Source: Saprospirales bacterium (lineage in GTDB: Bacteria; Bacteroidota; Bacteroidia; Chitinophagales; Saprospiraceae). Taken from it: DNA of 64,000 nucleotides. The DNA lies in the NCBI GenBank assembly GCA_016703765.1, contig JADJBL010000007.1:62001-126000 (forward strand), read 5' to 3'. Of this stretch, positions 8,476-16,967 are shown piece after piece. The notes beneath the pieces were generated by a model. The model worked only from the letters and a program-made list of their open reading frames with translations, was not told the origin of the DNA and ran no database searches. Position 1 is the stretch's first letter. Each line of letters starts with the position of its first letter. A program made the position numbers and the translations under genes.

Positions 8476-8508
8476 GGGGGGGCGGCGGGGCCCCCCCCCA
8501 AAAAAAAA
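8476..8508. other. Homopolymer block G7-CGGC-G4-C9-A9
   Basis: Thirty-three bases consist almost only of runs: seven G, CGGC, four G, nine C, then nine A. The G and C parts can pair with each other. It lies between two divergent genes. Such runs are error-prone in sequencing, so the exact lengths are doubtful. Confidence 0.8.
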
Positions 8509-8549
8509 TATTTTGTTAAAGAACTTATTCCATTGAATTCAGGAAATTT

Positions 8550-9404
8550 ATGATCAAACTGGTCGAATGCCCCAGGGACGCCATGCAGGGATTGAAAACC
8601 TTTATTCCAACGGAACAAAAGGTGGCCTATCTCAATCAGTTGCTACGGGTGGGCTTCGATACCATTGATTTCGGCAGCTTTGTCTCCCCCAAGGCGATCC
8701 CCCAAATGCGCGACACGGCTGAAGTCCTCAAGGAATTGGACCTCTCCGGAACCAAGTCCGGACTGCTCGCCATCGTGGCCAATCTCCGCGGCGCCCAGGA
8801 TGCCTGCGTTTTTGAAGAAATCGCCTATCTGGGATACCCCTTTTCCATTTCCGAGACCTTTCAGCTCCGCAATACCAACGCCACGATCGAGGAATCCCTG
8901 GAAAGGGTGGCCGATATCCAGAACCTTTGCCTGGGCGCCGGAAAAAAACTGGTGATCTACATCTCCATGGGTTTTGGAAACCCCTATGGCGATGAATGGA
9001 ATGCCGAGATCGTCCAAAAATGGGTGGACCGCATGGTCGCCATGGGCGTCCGCATTATGCAGCTATCCGATACCATTGGGGTCTCCACCCCGGAAAACAT
9101 AAGGTACCTGTTTGGAAATCTCCTTCCCCTGTACCCAAGCGTCGAGATCGGGGCGCATTTGCATACCGAGCCCCACAACTGGAGGGAAAAGGTCGCTGCC
9201 GCATACGAGTCCGGCTGCCGTCGCTTCGATGGCGCCATCAAAGGGTATGGCGGTTGCCCAATGGCCAAGGATGACCTGACCGGCAATATGCCGACTGAAA
9301 ACATGATCGCCTATTTTTTAGAACAGGGTGAGCCCCTTCATCTCGACGCAGATTCTTTTGAAAAGGCCATGCAGACTGCCCAGCAAATTTTCCCCTTTCA
9401 TTAA
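8550..9404 (+). CDS. mvaB: Hydroxymethylglutaryl-CoA lyase
   Basis: A 284-residue TIM-barrel enzyme of the HMGL family, which cleaves HMG-CoA to acetyl-CoA and acetoacetate in leucine breakdown. It starts with the metal-site ECPRDAMQG segment. It then shows DFGSFVSPKAIPQM, the LSDTIGV segment, the HLHTEPH metal motif and the YGGCPMAKDDLTGNMPTE loop with the catalytic cysteine. Related aldolases such as homocitrate synthase lack this last loop. A GNAT gene follows after 11 bases. Confidence 0.88.
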   Translation: MIKLVECPRDAMQGLKTFIPTEQKVAYLNQLLRVGFDTIDFGSFVSPKAIPQMRDTAEVLKELDLSGTKSGLLAIVANLRGAQDACVFEEIAYLGYPFSISETFQLRNTNATIEESLERVADIQNLCLGAGKKLVIYISMGFGNPYGDEWNAEIVQKWVDRMVAMGVRIMQLSDTIGVSTPENIRYLFGNLLPLYPSVEIGAHLHTEPHNWREKVAAAYESGCRRFDGAIKGYGGCPMAKDDLTGNMPTENMIAYFLEQGEPLHLDADSFEKAMQTAQQIFPFH

Positions 9405-9415
9405 GCCACCTTATT

Positions 9416-9847
9416 ATGGTTGTCATTCCCGTGCCATTCGGCACCCCCGAGTTCGATGAATTGCTGGCCCTGCGCTACAAGGTGCTACGGGAGCCGCTGG
9501 GGCTCGATTACACCGCGGAGCAGATCGCCGAAGAACATGACAGCCTCCACCTTGCCTGCTATGACTCGGAATGGGGCCTGCACGGGTGCCTGACCCTCTT
9601 GCCCCAGGAAGCGGGCGAGATCAAAATGAGGCAGGTAGTAGTGGCGGAGCTGTCACAGCGAAAGGGGATCGGGCAACTCCTGGTCAAGGAAGCCGAAGAA
9701 CTGGCCCGAAGGAAGGGATATGCCAAAATGGTTCTTCACGCAAGAGATACCGCAGTACCATTCTATAAAAAGCTGAATTACAAAACGGTGGGCAAACCTT
9801 TTACGGAGGTGGGAATCTCCCACTTTAAAATGGAGAAGGGATTGTGA
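9416..9847 (+). CDS. GNAT-family N-acetyltransferase
   Basis: A 143-residue acetyl-CoA-dependent acyltransferase. The acetyl-CoA loop is LSQRKGIGQLLVKEAEELARRKGY at about residues 79-102, preceded by strand IKMRQVVV and followed by VLHARDTAVPFYKKLNY, as in the ElaA-like group. The substrate cannot be told. Its last 23 bases overlap the end of the convergent NUDIX gene. Confidence 0.85.
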   Translation: MVVIPVPFGTPEFDELLALRYKVLREPLGLDYTAEQIAEEHDSLHLACYDSEWGLHGCLTLLPQEAGEIKMRQVVVAELSQRKGIGQLLVKEAEELARRKGYAKMVLHARDTAVPFYKKLNYKTVGKPFTEVGISHFKMEKGL

Positions 9848-10409
9848 TCTTTCCTTCCCTGGCCATCCAATAAACACGGTATAGCCCCATGATTGACAGG
9901 GCGTCGGTGATGATGCCTTCGTGGATCAGGTCCAGGGCTTTCGAAAGCGGCACCCGGGCCAGTTTGAGCTCTTCCGTGTCCTCCGGATGCGGGGTCCCCT
10001 GGCGCAGGCCCTGAGCGAGGAAAACCATCCCCGCCTCATCCGTTACCGAATTGGAGGTATGAAGGTCGAGTACTTTCAGCCAGGTCTGCGCCTCCAAGCC
10101 GGTTTCCTCCGCCAATTCGCGTTTGGCGGATAGAAGAGGGTCCGTACCCAGCGGGCAGCCCCCTTCGGGTATCTCCCAGCTGTATTGACCGAGGGTGTAC
10201 CGGTATTGGCCAACGAGCCAGGTATAACCCGCATCGTCTATCGGCACGATCCCGATAGCCAGGTTTTTAAAGTGAACGACCCCGTAAATGCCATCATTTC
10301 CGGAGGGATTGATTACTTCGTTGTGGTTCACAGTAAGCCAGGGATTGTCGTAGACGAGATCGCTTCGCTTCGTGCCCCAGGGGTTGGGGTATTTTTTATT
10401 GAAGTCCAT
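9825..10409 (-). CDS. NUDIX hydrolase, ADP-ribose pyrophosphatase-like
   Basis: A 194-residue NUDIX protein. The box reads GCPLGTDPLLSAKRELAEETGL near residues 84-106: the metal-binding REL.EE.G core is intact, but the usual upstream Glu is Thr. The layout (N-terminal YDNPWLTVNHNEV, then VGQYRYTLGQYSWEIPEGG) resembles ADP-ribose/sugar-nucleotide pyrophosphatases. It is the last gene of a four-gene minus-strand operon after the rhomboid gene. Confidence 0.87.
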   Translation of the reverse strand: MDFNKKYPNPWGTKRSDLVYDNPWLTVNHNEVINPSGNDGIYGVVHFKNLAIGIVPIDDAGYTWLVGQYRYTLGQYSWEIPEGGCPLGTDPLLSAKRELAEETGLEAQTWLKVLDLHTSNSVTDEAGMVFLAQGLRQGTPHPEDTEELKLARVPLSKALDLIHEGIITDALSIMGLYRVYWMAREGKITIPSPF

Positions 10410-10425
10410 TTTTGTAAAGGGCTTT

Positions 10426-11049
10426 TTAAAAAGGAAAGTCCCTGATCAGGCGGTCCCAGAAAAGGTTAAAAAGGTCTGGTTTCATGGCCAGCGCGATGAG
10501 CAGTCCGAAGATAGCTCCGTAAAAGTGGGCGTCGTGGTTGATGAAATCTCCCCCGCGGCGGCTGGCCCAACTGGAGTAAATCAGGTAGAATATAGCCGCC
10601 ACAATGGCCGGGATAGGAATGATAAAGAACAGCAACAAGAGCGACCAGGGCTGAAAAAGTACAAATACGAACACGATCCCCGAAATAGCGCCGGATGCGC
10701 CCACGCTCGAAAAATGAGGGTTGTCCTTGTGTTTGATATAGGAGGGCACGTCGGAAAGCAACAAGGTCAACAGGTAGAGGATCAGGAAGTTGAGCCGCCC
10801 CATCAACTCGCCGAAGTAAAAGAGGAACTTGTGTTCTACAAACCCTCCAAACTGGTATAAAACGAACATGTTGATGATCAGGTGCATCCAGTCTGCGTGG
10901 ACGAAGCCCGAACTGAGCAGTCGGTAATATTCCTTCTCCCGGAATACCAGGTAGGGCGTGTGTTTCAATTTTTGAAATGCCACGGGGTTGTTAAACGCCT
11001 GGTAGGAAATCAGGCAAGTGACGAGGATCAGGATCAGGGTGATGCTCAT
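10426..11049 (-). CDS. Rhomboid-family intramembrane serine protease
   Basis: A 207-residue integral membrane protein with about six hydrophobic segments. The catalytic serine motif GASGAISG is at about residues 97-104 and the partner histidine lies in HFYGAIFG near residue 183. A conserved HxxxN (HLIINMFVL) follows the first loop. It would cleave transmembrane segments in the inner membrane. rlmH lies 9 bases upstream and the NUDIX gene 16 bases downstream. Confidence 0.88.
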   Translation of the reverse strand: MSITLILILVTCLISYQAFNNPVAFQKLKHTPYLVFREKEYYRLLSSGFVHADWMHLIINMFVLYQFGGFVEHKFLFYFGELMGRLNFLILYLLTLLLSDVPSYIKHKDNPHFSSVGASGAISGIVFVFVLFQPWSLLLLFFIIPIPAIVAAIFYLIYSSWASRRGGDFINHDAHFYGAIFGLLIALAMKPDLFNLFWDRLIRDFPF

Positions 11050-11058
11050 GGTATATTT

Positions 11059-11535
11059 TTAACCTTCGTTGTGATAGGGCTCGTTGCGCAGGATGCTCAT
11101 GCCCCGGTATAATTGTTCCAGAAAGAAAAGGCGGATCATTTGATGGGAAAAGGTCATTTTGGACAGCGCAATTTTGGCATCGGCACGTTCATATACCTCC
11201 GGGGAAAACCCGTAAGCCCCTCCGATCAGGTAGATCATTCGTTTGTGAGGCATCATCAGTTCCTTTTCCAGGAAATGGGCCCATTCGACCGATGTAAAGG
11301 CTTTTCCCCGTTCGTCCAGCAGCGCCAGATAGTCGCCCGGTTTCAATCGGGAGAGGACTGCTTCGCCTTCCCTTGTTTTGAGTAGCTCCGGGCTCAGGTT
11401 TTGGGCATTCTTTATATCGGGCAGGGTATCTATGGTGAATGGCAGGTAACGTGCGATCCTCGACTCGTAGATCTTCATGCCTTCTTCCAGGTAGGAAAAG
11501 GCGGTTTTTCCGATTTGCCAGAGTTCTACTTTCAT
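11059..11535 (-). CDS. rlmH: 23S rRNA pseudouridine-1915 N3-methyltransferase
   Basis: A 158-residue SPOUT methyltransferase acting on helix 69 of 23S rRNA. The C-terminal knot is clear: IYLIGGAYGFSPEVY, the SKMTFSHQMIRLFFLEQLYR helix and the terminal N.PYH tail. Length is standard. Its ATG overlaps the stop of the SWIM gene by four bases, which suggests coupled translation. Confidence 0.95.
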   Translation of the reverse strand: MKVELWQIGKTAFSYLEEGMKIYESRIARYLPFTIDTLPDIKNAQNLSPELLKTREGEAVLSRLKPGDYLALLDERGKAFTSVEWAHFLEKELMMPHKRMIYLIGGAYGFSPEVYERADAKIALSKMTFSHQMIRLFFLEQLYRGMSILRNEPYHNEG

Positions 11536-13214
11536 GAGTGGAAGGTTTCTAATTCTTCCATCAGGGACTGCCGGGCCGAAAAGTCGGTTCGGAAGCGCGC
11601 CAGCAGCTTATCTGCCACCTCGTTCATGCCGGCTTCGAACAGATTTTCCAATACTTCCCTGACCCGTTGGGAGGGTTTTCTTCCAAGATGGTTGTTCAAA
11701 TAACCGGGCAGAATCTCCATAAAGAGCCGCTCGGCTTCCTCTGCCCGCTCGGGAGGCCATTGTTTGCCGTATTGCTGCAACAGGTCGAGCGATTGCAGGC
11801 GGACGATATACTGAAACAGGGAATCAAACCTGCCTTCATCGTACATCAGGCGCGCGATAGCGTCCCTTTTGTGGAGGGAATAGGGTTGTGCCTCCAGTTT
11901 TTCCAGCAATTCCTCCGCCAATTGAGGCCATTCTTTTCGGGCAAATTTTCTGATATGCTCCAGATAATGCGGTTTCTTGGATTGCAGAAAACGGGATACC
12001 CCGAATTGGATGACGGCTTCGCGGTCCTTTTCCTTGAGGGCGAGTTCGAACAGATGTTCTTCCAGCCTCCCGCTCAACGCAGAAGTGTTGGAACTCTCCA
12101 GCCCTTTCTCTGCCAAAAACCGGGCCTTCTTCCAGTGGCCTGTGGCAAGGGCCTCTTCCACGGCGTACAATACCAGACTGGGCTCGTGGAGATGGTCGAG
12201 CAGGTTTTCCTGAATTTTGGTCACATCCCCCTGCAAGACTAGGAGTTTATGAATCAGGATTAATATATCGGGCCGGTTGGGGTCTTTAGGATCCAGGTCG
12301 GAGTTGATGGCTTTGAAATGTTCCAGCAACTCCTCGGTTTTACCCAGGGAAGGCGCCAGCTCTCCGAGCAGGTTGAGGTAGTCGGCCTGGATAAGGGACT
12401 GCCTGTAAATGAATTTGCGGCTTTCGCCCATGCAAAACTCCCAGATCATCTGGAGCAATTCGGGCGCAGGCTTGAGCAACAGAATTTGCTTAAACAGTGC
12501 GAATCCGTCCTTTAGGGTTTGTTGGAGCTTGTTGTCCTTGCCCGTCGTTTTGCGAGCGAGAGGCCCGACCTTTTCCAGCACGCTGGTGAGCAGGATACTG
12601 GCCTCCTTTGGGTGATTGCCCGAAATGGCCTCCTCCGCCTGATTCAGCAATTCGCGAACTACCTGAGCCAGTTGCAGCGCCCCCCGAAATCCGACCTGGT
12701 CCTTCTTGTTCCGGATCCCGGTAATGGCCGAGTCCAATAGCTCCAGATACTTCTCCCTGCGGTCTTCCAGGGGCAGGGAGCCGGTAAACCTGGCTTTCAG
12801 GGCCAGGGCGAAGGGCCGGTTTTGACGCGCATAATCCCGGACAAAATCGATCAGATCGTCGGAAGGGATCAATTGGAGATGCTGTAAAAAGCTGATTTTT
12901 TTGTCTGATAAAGGTTTTTTGACGGGCTCTTTGACCTCCAGCCTTTGTCGGAGCAGGTTCCGCAGGTAGAACAGGGCTGCCGCGATATGCCCGCAACCTT
13001 TTTCCTTCTTAAATTCGGGACAGTCGCAGCTATACGCCTTGACTCTGCTAGGGGATAGCTGCACTTCCACCTCCCGATCCTTCACGCGGCCGACCCAGAG
13101 GTTTCGCTCCAGTTCAACCAATCCACTTACCGCTCCCTCTTCGTGAAGTTCTTCCCCGGAAAGCAACCAGCTTTCCTTGAGGTGGTTTTCGAGATTTTTT
13201 AGCGGAAAGTTCAT
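11532..13214 (-). CDS. SWIM zinc-finger protein
   Basis: A 560-residue cytoplasmic protein. The SWIM zinc motif (CxC..CxH) is CDCPEFKKEKGCGHIAAALFYL near residues 58-79. The rest is a long helical, leucine-rich region like an alpha-solenoid. SWIM fingers bind nucleic acid or protein; the role here is unknown. It heads an operon with rlmH, the rhomboid and the NUDIX gene. Confidence 0.85.
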   Translation of the reverse strand: MNFPLKNLENHLKESWLLSGEELHEEGAVSGLVELERNLWVGRVKDREVEVQLSPSRVKAYSCDCPEFKKEKGCGHIAAALFYLRNLLRQRLEVKEPVKKPLSDKKISFLQHLQLIPSDDLIDFVRDYARQNRPFALALKARFTGSLPLEDRREKYLELLDSAITGIRNKKDQVGFRGALQLAQVVRELLNQAEEAISGNHPKEASILLTSVLEKVGPLARKTTGKDNKLQQTLKDGFALFKQILLLKPAPELLQMIWEFCMGESRKFIYRQSLIQADYLNLLGELAPSLGKTEELLEHFKAINSDLDPKDPNRPDILILIHKLLVLQGDVTKIQENLLDHLHEPSLVLYAVEEALATGHWKKARFLAEKGLESSNTSALSGRLEEHLFELALKEKDREAVIQFGVSRFLQSKKPHYLEHIRKFARKEWPQLAEELLEKLEAQPYSLHKRDAIARLMYDEGRFDSLFQYIVRLQSLDLLQQYGKQWPPERAEEAERLFMEILPGYLNNHLGRKPSQRVREVLENLFEAGMNEVADKLLARFRTDFSARQSLMEELETFHS

Positions 13215-13297
13215 GCCGGCTCAACAAAAGATCAAAATTACCCCCCTTCGGGTAGAATCTCAATGATCTGTAGATTAATTTATATTTTTACCCTAAT

Positions 13298-13795
13298 ATG
13301 AAAACCTTATACGCTATACGACATGCCAAATCGAGCTGGGATGAGCCCGGCCTATCCGATCTGGACAGACCTTTGAACAGCAGAGGCCTCCGGGACGCCC
13401 CGTTTATGGCCAAACTGTTGTACGGCAAGGACATTCAGATCGATAGGATCATCTCCAGCCCCGCCAAACGAGCCCTGGAAACCGCCGAATTTTTTGCAAA
13501 ACAGTGGAAAATCCCCGTCTCCCAGATCGCGATCGAACGGAGTATTTACGAAGCATCTTCCTCGCGCATCCTCGAGATCGCCCGAAGTTTGTCAAACGAT
13601 TGGGAAACGGTTTTGTTCTTTGGACATAACCCCACCTTCACCGCTTTTATCAATATGTTTTCGAAGGAGTACCTGGCAAACCTGCCAACCTGCGGGATCG
13701 CACGGATTGAAGTGAACACGGCCGATTGGTCCGGGATGTCGGAGAAAAATACCAGCCTGGCAGAACTGTACTATCCCAAACAATATTTCCCCTAA
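13298..13795 (+). CDS. Histidine phosphatase, SixA-like
   Basis: A 165-residue branch-1 histidine phosphatase. The catalytic RHAKSSW is at residues 8-14, with IISSPAKRALETAE and the second histidine in FFGHNPT near residue 109. The short form without insertions resembles SixA, a phosphohistidine phosphatase. A TATATTTT just upstream may be its -7 element. The DUF4296 lipoprotein gene follows after 14 bases. Confidence 0.86.
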   Translation: MKTLYAIRHAKSSWDEPGLSDLDRPLNSRGLRDAPFMAKLLYGKDIQIDRIISSPAKRALETAEFFAKQWKIPVSQIAIERSIYEASSSRILEIARSLSNDWETVLFFGHNPTFTAFINMFSKEYLANLPTCGIARIEVNTADWSGMSEKNTSLAELYYPKQYFP

Positions 13796-13809
13796 GCTCC
13801 GGACCCATC

Positions 13810-14172
13810 ATGCGATTTTTCCTCCTTTTTTGTTCGTTTGGCCTGCTGGGCTTCCCGTCCTGCGGCGAAAAGTCCTCTTGCGTCCTGACCCAGGATCAGA
13901 TGATGGAGATCCTGATGGATGTACAGATAGCCGAAACCGCAGCGCAGAGCCTGGCTAACCCCGTAAAGGACTCCGTTCAGGAGGTGTATTACCGGCAAAT
14001 TTTTGAAATTCACGGGGTCGGGGAGGAGGCATTTAAAACCTGCTTCGAGGAATTGCAGGCCGACCCCGAAAGGATGTCCGCGGTGTATGAAAAGATCGTG
14101 GATGAGATGAAATTGCAGGGCGCCAAACAACTGAAGAAGAAAGAGGTAGTGGAAGAAGAGGTAAGCGACTAG
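13810..14172 (+). CDS. DUF4296 lipoprotein
   Basis: A 120-residue lipoprotein with signal FFLLFCSFGLLGFPSC. The DUF4296 pattern is visible: an N-terminal MMEILMDVQIAET helix, a YYRQIFEIHGV segment and a final helix with VYEKIVDEM, ending in a charged tail. The ATG at 13810 is chosen because it gives a proper signal peptide; the frame is open further up inside the previous gene. The last four bases overlap the convergent yggS-like gene. Function unknown. Confidence 0.82.
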   Translation: MRFFLLFCSFGLLGFPSCGEKSSCVLTQDQMMEILMDVQIAETAAQSLANPVKDSVQEVYYRQIFEIHGVGEEAFKTCFEELQADPERMSAVYEKIVDEMKLQGAKQLKKKEVVEEEVSD

Positions 14173-14834
14173 TTCTGCCTCGGGCCGAACAAAAGGCTTC
14201 CGATTCTGACCAGAGTGCTCCCTTCCTCCAAGGCGATTTTATAGTCCGAAGACATTCCCATCGACAGTTCGCAAAACGATTCCTTCCCGGAGAAAAAGCC
14301 GGATTGAAGTTCTTCGAGCAATAATCGCAACATGCGAAATTCCGATCTGATAAGCTCCCGATCTTCCGTCAGCGTGGCCATTCCCATCAAGCCCCGGATT
14401 TCTACATGCTTCATGTCCTCAAATTCAGGCGCACGGAGCAAGCTAAATAGCTCTTCCCGGTTTAGTCCGAACTTCGTTTCCTCCCTCGCGATATGCATTT
14501 GGAGCAGACAGGGAATCACCCGGCCCGCTTTTTCGGCTTGCCGGTCGATCTCCTGAAGCAGTTTCAGGCTGTCGACCGAGTGGATTAAATGGACAAAGGG
14601 GGCTATAAATTTGACCTTATTGGTCTGCAAATGGCCGATGGCGTGCCAGCGGATATCTTTGGGCATGAGCTCCCTTTTGGTTGCCATTTCCTGAATCCGA
14701 TTTTCACCGAAATCCCTTTGACCTTCCAGGTACAAGGGCATGAGTTCCTCCGGGGGATGGGTTTTCGAAACCGCTACCAGCTTTGCGCCGGTTGCCCGCA
14801 GCTCGTCGAGGATGGTGGAAAGTGTGCTGGGCAT
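14169..14834 (-). CDS. YggS-family PLP-binding protein
   Basis: A 221-residue PLP homeostasis protein. The PLP lysine is in KLVAVSKTHPPEEL near residue 23; other family blocks are FGENRIQE, WHAIGHLQTNK, GLMGMATL and LSMGMSSDYKIALEEGSTLVRIGS. It has no known catalytic reaction and balances pyridoxal phosphate and amino-acid pools. It follows the deoxynucleoside kinase by four bases. Confidence 0.93.
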   Translation of the reverse strand: MPSTLSTILDELRATGAKLVAVSKTHPPEELMPLYLEGQRDFGENRIQEMATKRELMPKDIRWHAIGHLQTNKVKFIAPFVHLIHSVDSLKLLQEIDRQAEKAGRVIPCLLQMHIAREETKFGLNREELFSLLRAPEFEDMKHVEIRGLMGMATLTEDRELIRSEFRMLRLLLEELQSGFFSGKESFCELSMGMSSDYKIALEEGSTLVRIGSLLFGPRQN

Positions 14835-14838
14835 TAGA

Positions 14839-15486
14839 TTACAGAATGAACAATCCGTGCAATTCGGCCTGGACGAGGTTGATCACCTTGCCCAGGTCTT
14901 CGGGCTTGTGTGCAAAGTCTACATCGCCCGCGTTGATAACCAGCAGCCGGCCGTCTTTGTAAGTGTCGATCCAGGTTTCGTAGCGCTCGTTGAGCCTTTT
15001 GAGGTAATCCAGCGACATATTTCCCTCGTATTCCCTTCCCCGGTCCTGGATATGGGCCACCAGGGTGGAAATGTTCGCCCGCAGGTAAATGAGCAGGTCG
15101 GGGGGCTGAATTTGGGAGGACATGGTCTTGAACAGGGCGAAATAATTTTCAAAATCCCGGGTGGACATCAGCCCCATATCGTGCAGGTTGGGCGCAAAGA
15201 TATAGGCGTCTTCGTAGATGGTCCGGTCCTGGACGACCGTCCTGTCTCCTTTTAGGATCTTGAGAACCTGCTGATACCGGTTGTTGAGGAAGTAAATCTG
15301 GAGGTTGAAAGACCACCGTTTCATGTCGTTGTAAAAATCGTGGAGGTAGGGGTTGTCCTCCGCTGATTCATAGTGGACGTCCCACTTGAATTGTTTGCCA
15401 AGGAGCGTGGTCAGGGTGGTTTTGCCAGCCCCGATGTTACCTGCAATGGCAACGTGTTTGATCAACGGCAGTTTCTCATCATTCAT
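14839..15486 (-). CDS. Deoxynucleoside kinase
   Basis: A 215-residue salvage kinase of the dCK/dGK family. The P-loop is GNIGAGKTTL at about residues 15-24; then come the substrate segment RWSFNLQIYFLNNRYQ, the DRTIYEDAYIF motif and the LIYLRA strand. The start MNDEKLPLIKHVAIAG at 15486 is chosen; the frame continues upstream but that part has no family resemblance. The base specificity cannot be read from sequence. Confidence 0.9.
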   Translation of the reverse strand: MNDEKLPLIKHVAIAGNIGAGKTTLTTLLGKQFKWDVHYESAEDNPYLHDFYNDMKRWSFNLQIYFLNNRYQQVLKILKGDRTVVQDRTIYEDAYIFAPNLHDMGLMSTRDFENYFALFKTMSSQIQPPDLLIYLRANISTLVAHIQDRGREYEGNMSLDYLKRLNERYETWIDTYKDGRLLVINAGDVDFAHKPEDLGKVINLVQAELHGLFIL

Positions 15487-15642
15487 TAAGGTATGGCTTT
15501 TTCGCGTCAGCACGAAAATACAAATTCCCTTATGTTGGTATATGAAAGAGTGGGTATTATCTATTTTTTTATTCCGGCCATAGAACTTCGGCCTATTTTG
15601 CAGGCGCTTTGGCAAAAGGACCTTTCACTTTAAACCGCTTTC

Positions 15643-16374
15643 ATGGACGCCATTATTTCGATTTCCGAACTGAAGAAGACTTACATCATGGGTGCAGCAG
15701 TGGTTCACGCACTCCGGACCATCACCCTGGAAATTTACCGCAACGAATTTGTCGCCCTCATGGGGCCCTCCGGCTCGGGAAAATCCACCCTGATGAACCT
15801 CATTGGCTGCCTGGACAGCCCGACCTCCGGACAATATATTCTCAATGGGAATAACGTAGGCTCCATGCAGGACAATGAACTGGCCGAAATACGCAACAAG
15901 GAGATTGGATTCGTCTTTCAAACTTTCAATCTCCTTCCCCGCCTGAGCGCCCTGGAAAACGTGGCTTTGCCTTTGGTCTATGCGGGCTGGAGCAGAAGTC
16001 AGCGGCAGGAGCGCGCCGAGCAAGTGATGGCCGATGTGGGACTGACCGACCGCATGCACCACAAGCCCAACGAATTATCGGGAGGGCAGCGCCAAAGGGT
16101 GGCCATCGCCAGAGCCCTGGTCAATAATCCCTCCATCATCCTGGCCGACGAACCCACCGGAAACCTCGATACCCGCACCTCCTTCGAGATCATGGACATC
16201 TTTGAAAACCTCCACCAAAAGGGCAATACCATTATCGTCGTAACCCACGAAACCGATATCTCCGAGCACGCCCACCGGATTGTGCGCCTTCGCGACGGGA
16301 TGGTCGAAACCGATTTCAAGAACCAAAATATCCTTCGTGCTTCAGACCGCCTTCGGGAATGGGTAACCACCTGA
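15643..16374 (+). CDS. ABC transporter ATP-binding protein, LolD/MacB type
   Basis: A 243-residue ATPase with Walker [10 protein letters not shown] (residues 44-52), signature LSGGQRQR, Walker [14 protein letters not shown] and the switch His in VVTHE. The N-terminal spacing and LMNLIGCLD segment match the LolD/MacB class, which powers lipoprotein release or efflux. No permease gene lies beside it, so it is an orphan in this window. Confidence 0.9.
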   Translation: MDAIISISELKKTYIMGAAVVHALRTITLEIYRNEFVALMGPSGSGKSTLMNLIGCLDSPTSGQYILNGNNVGSMQDNELAEIRNKEIGFVFQTFNLLPRLSALENVALPLVYAGWSRSQRQERAEQVMADVGLTDRMHHKPNELSGGQRQRVAIARALVNNPSIILADEPTGNLDTRTSFEIMDIFENLHQKGNTIIVVTHETDISEHAHRIVRLRDGMVETDFKNQNILRASDRLREWVTT

Positions 16375-16399
16375 TGGCTGCCATTTCGCCTGAATTGGC

Positions 16400-16407
16400 T
16401 ATTTTTG
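16400..16407 (+). promoter_or_regulatory. Candidate -7 element just before the adenosyltransferase start
   Basis: TATTTTTG matches TAnnTTTG exactly and ends four bases before the ATG at 16412. If used, the transcript would be leaderless or nearly so. Confidence 0.35.
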
Positions 16408-16411
16408 CCCC

Positions 16412-16963
16412 ATGGGCTTTAAAATATATACCAAAACCGGCGACAAAGGACAAACTTCCCTGTTTGGCGGCCGCCGCGTTTCCAAAGGCCACCTCCGGAT
16501 CGATGCCTATGGAACCGTCGACGAATTGAACTCCTGCATCGGCCTTTTGCGGGACCACCTTTCAGACGAAGTGCTCCGCGCGCTTTTAAAGGAGGTCCAG
16601 GATCGGCTTTTCACCCTCGGCGCCAACCTGGCCGCCGACCCCTCTAAAGAACTTCAAAAGCCGGATCTGCTGGAGGAGGACATCAAACTCCTGGAGCGGG
16701 AGATGGACCGCATGGATGAGGGCTTGCCTGAATTGCGCAACTTTATCCTGCCGGGAGGCCACCCCACCGTATCATTCTGCCATCTGGCCCGCTGTGTTTG
16801 CCGCCGCGCGGAAAGATTGGCGGTTACGCTGGCTGAAGAAGAACCGGTCGATCCCATCCTCATTCAATACCTCAACCGCCTGTCCGATTATTTGTTTATT
16901 TTGGGCAGGCGCATTGCATTCGACCTCGGAATTGAGGAGGTAGTCTGGAAATCAAGAGGTTAA
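16412..16963 (+). CDS. Cob(I)yrinic acid a,c-diamide adenosyltransferase (PduO type)
   Basis: A 183-residue enzyme that adds the adenosyl group to cobalamin. The PduO-type ATP loop KIYTKTGDKGQTSLFGGRRVSK is at the N-terminus. The helical bundle has RIDAYGTVDELNS, the FILPGGHPTVSFCHLARCVCRRAER helix and the RLSDYLFILGR end. It precedes the HD phosphodiesterase gene by four bases. Confidence 0.93.
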   Translation: MGFKIYTKTGDKGQTSLFGGRRVSKGHLRIDAYGTVDELNSCIGLLRDHLSDEVLRALLKEVQDRLFTLGANLAADPSKELQKPDLLEEDIKLLEREMDRMDEGLPELRNFILPGGHPTVSFCHLARCVCRRAERLAVTLAEEEPVDPILIQYLNRLSDYLFILGRRIAFDLGIEEVVWKSRG

Positions 16964-16967
16964 TGGA

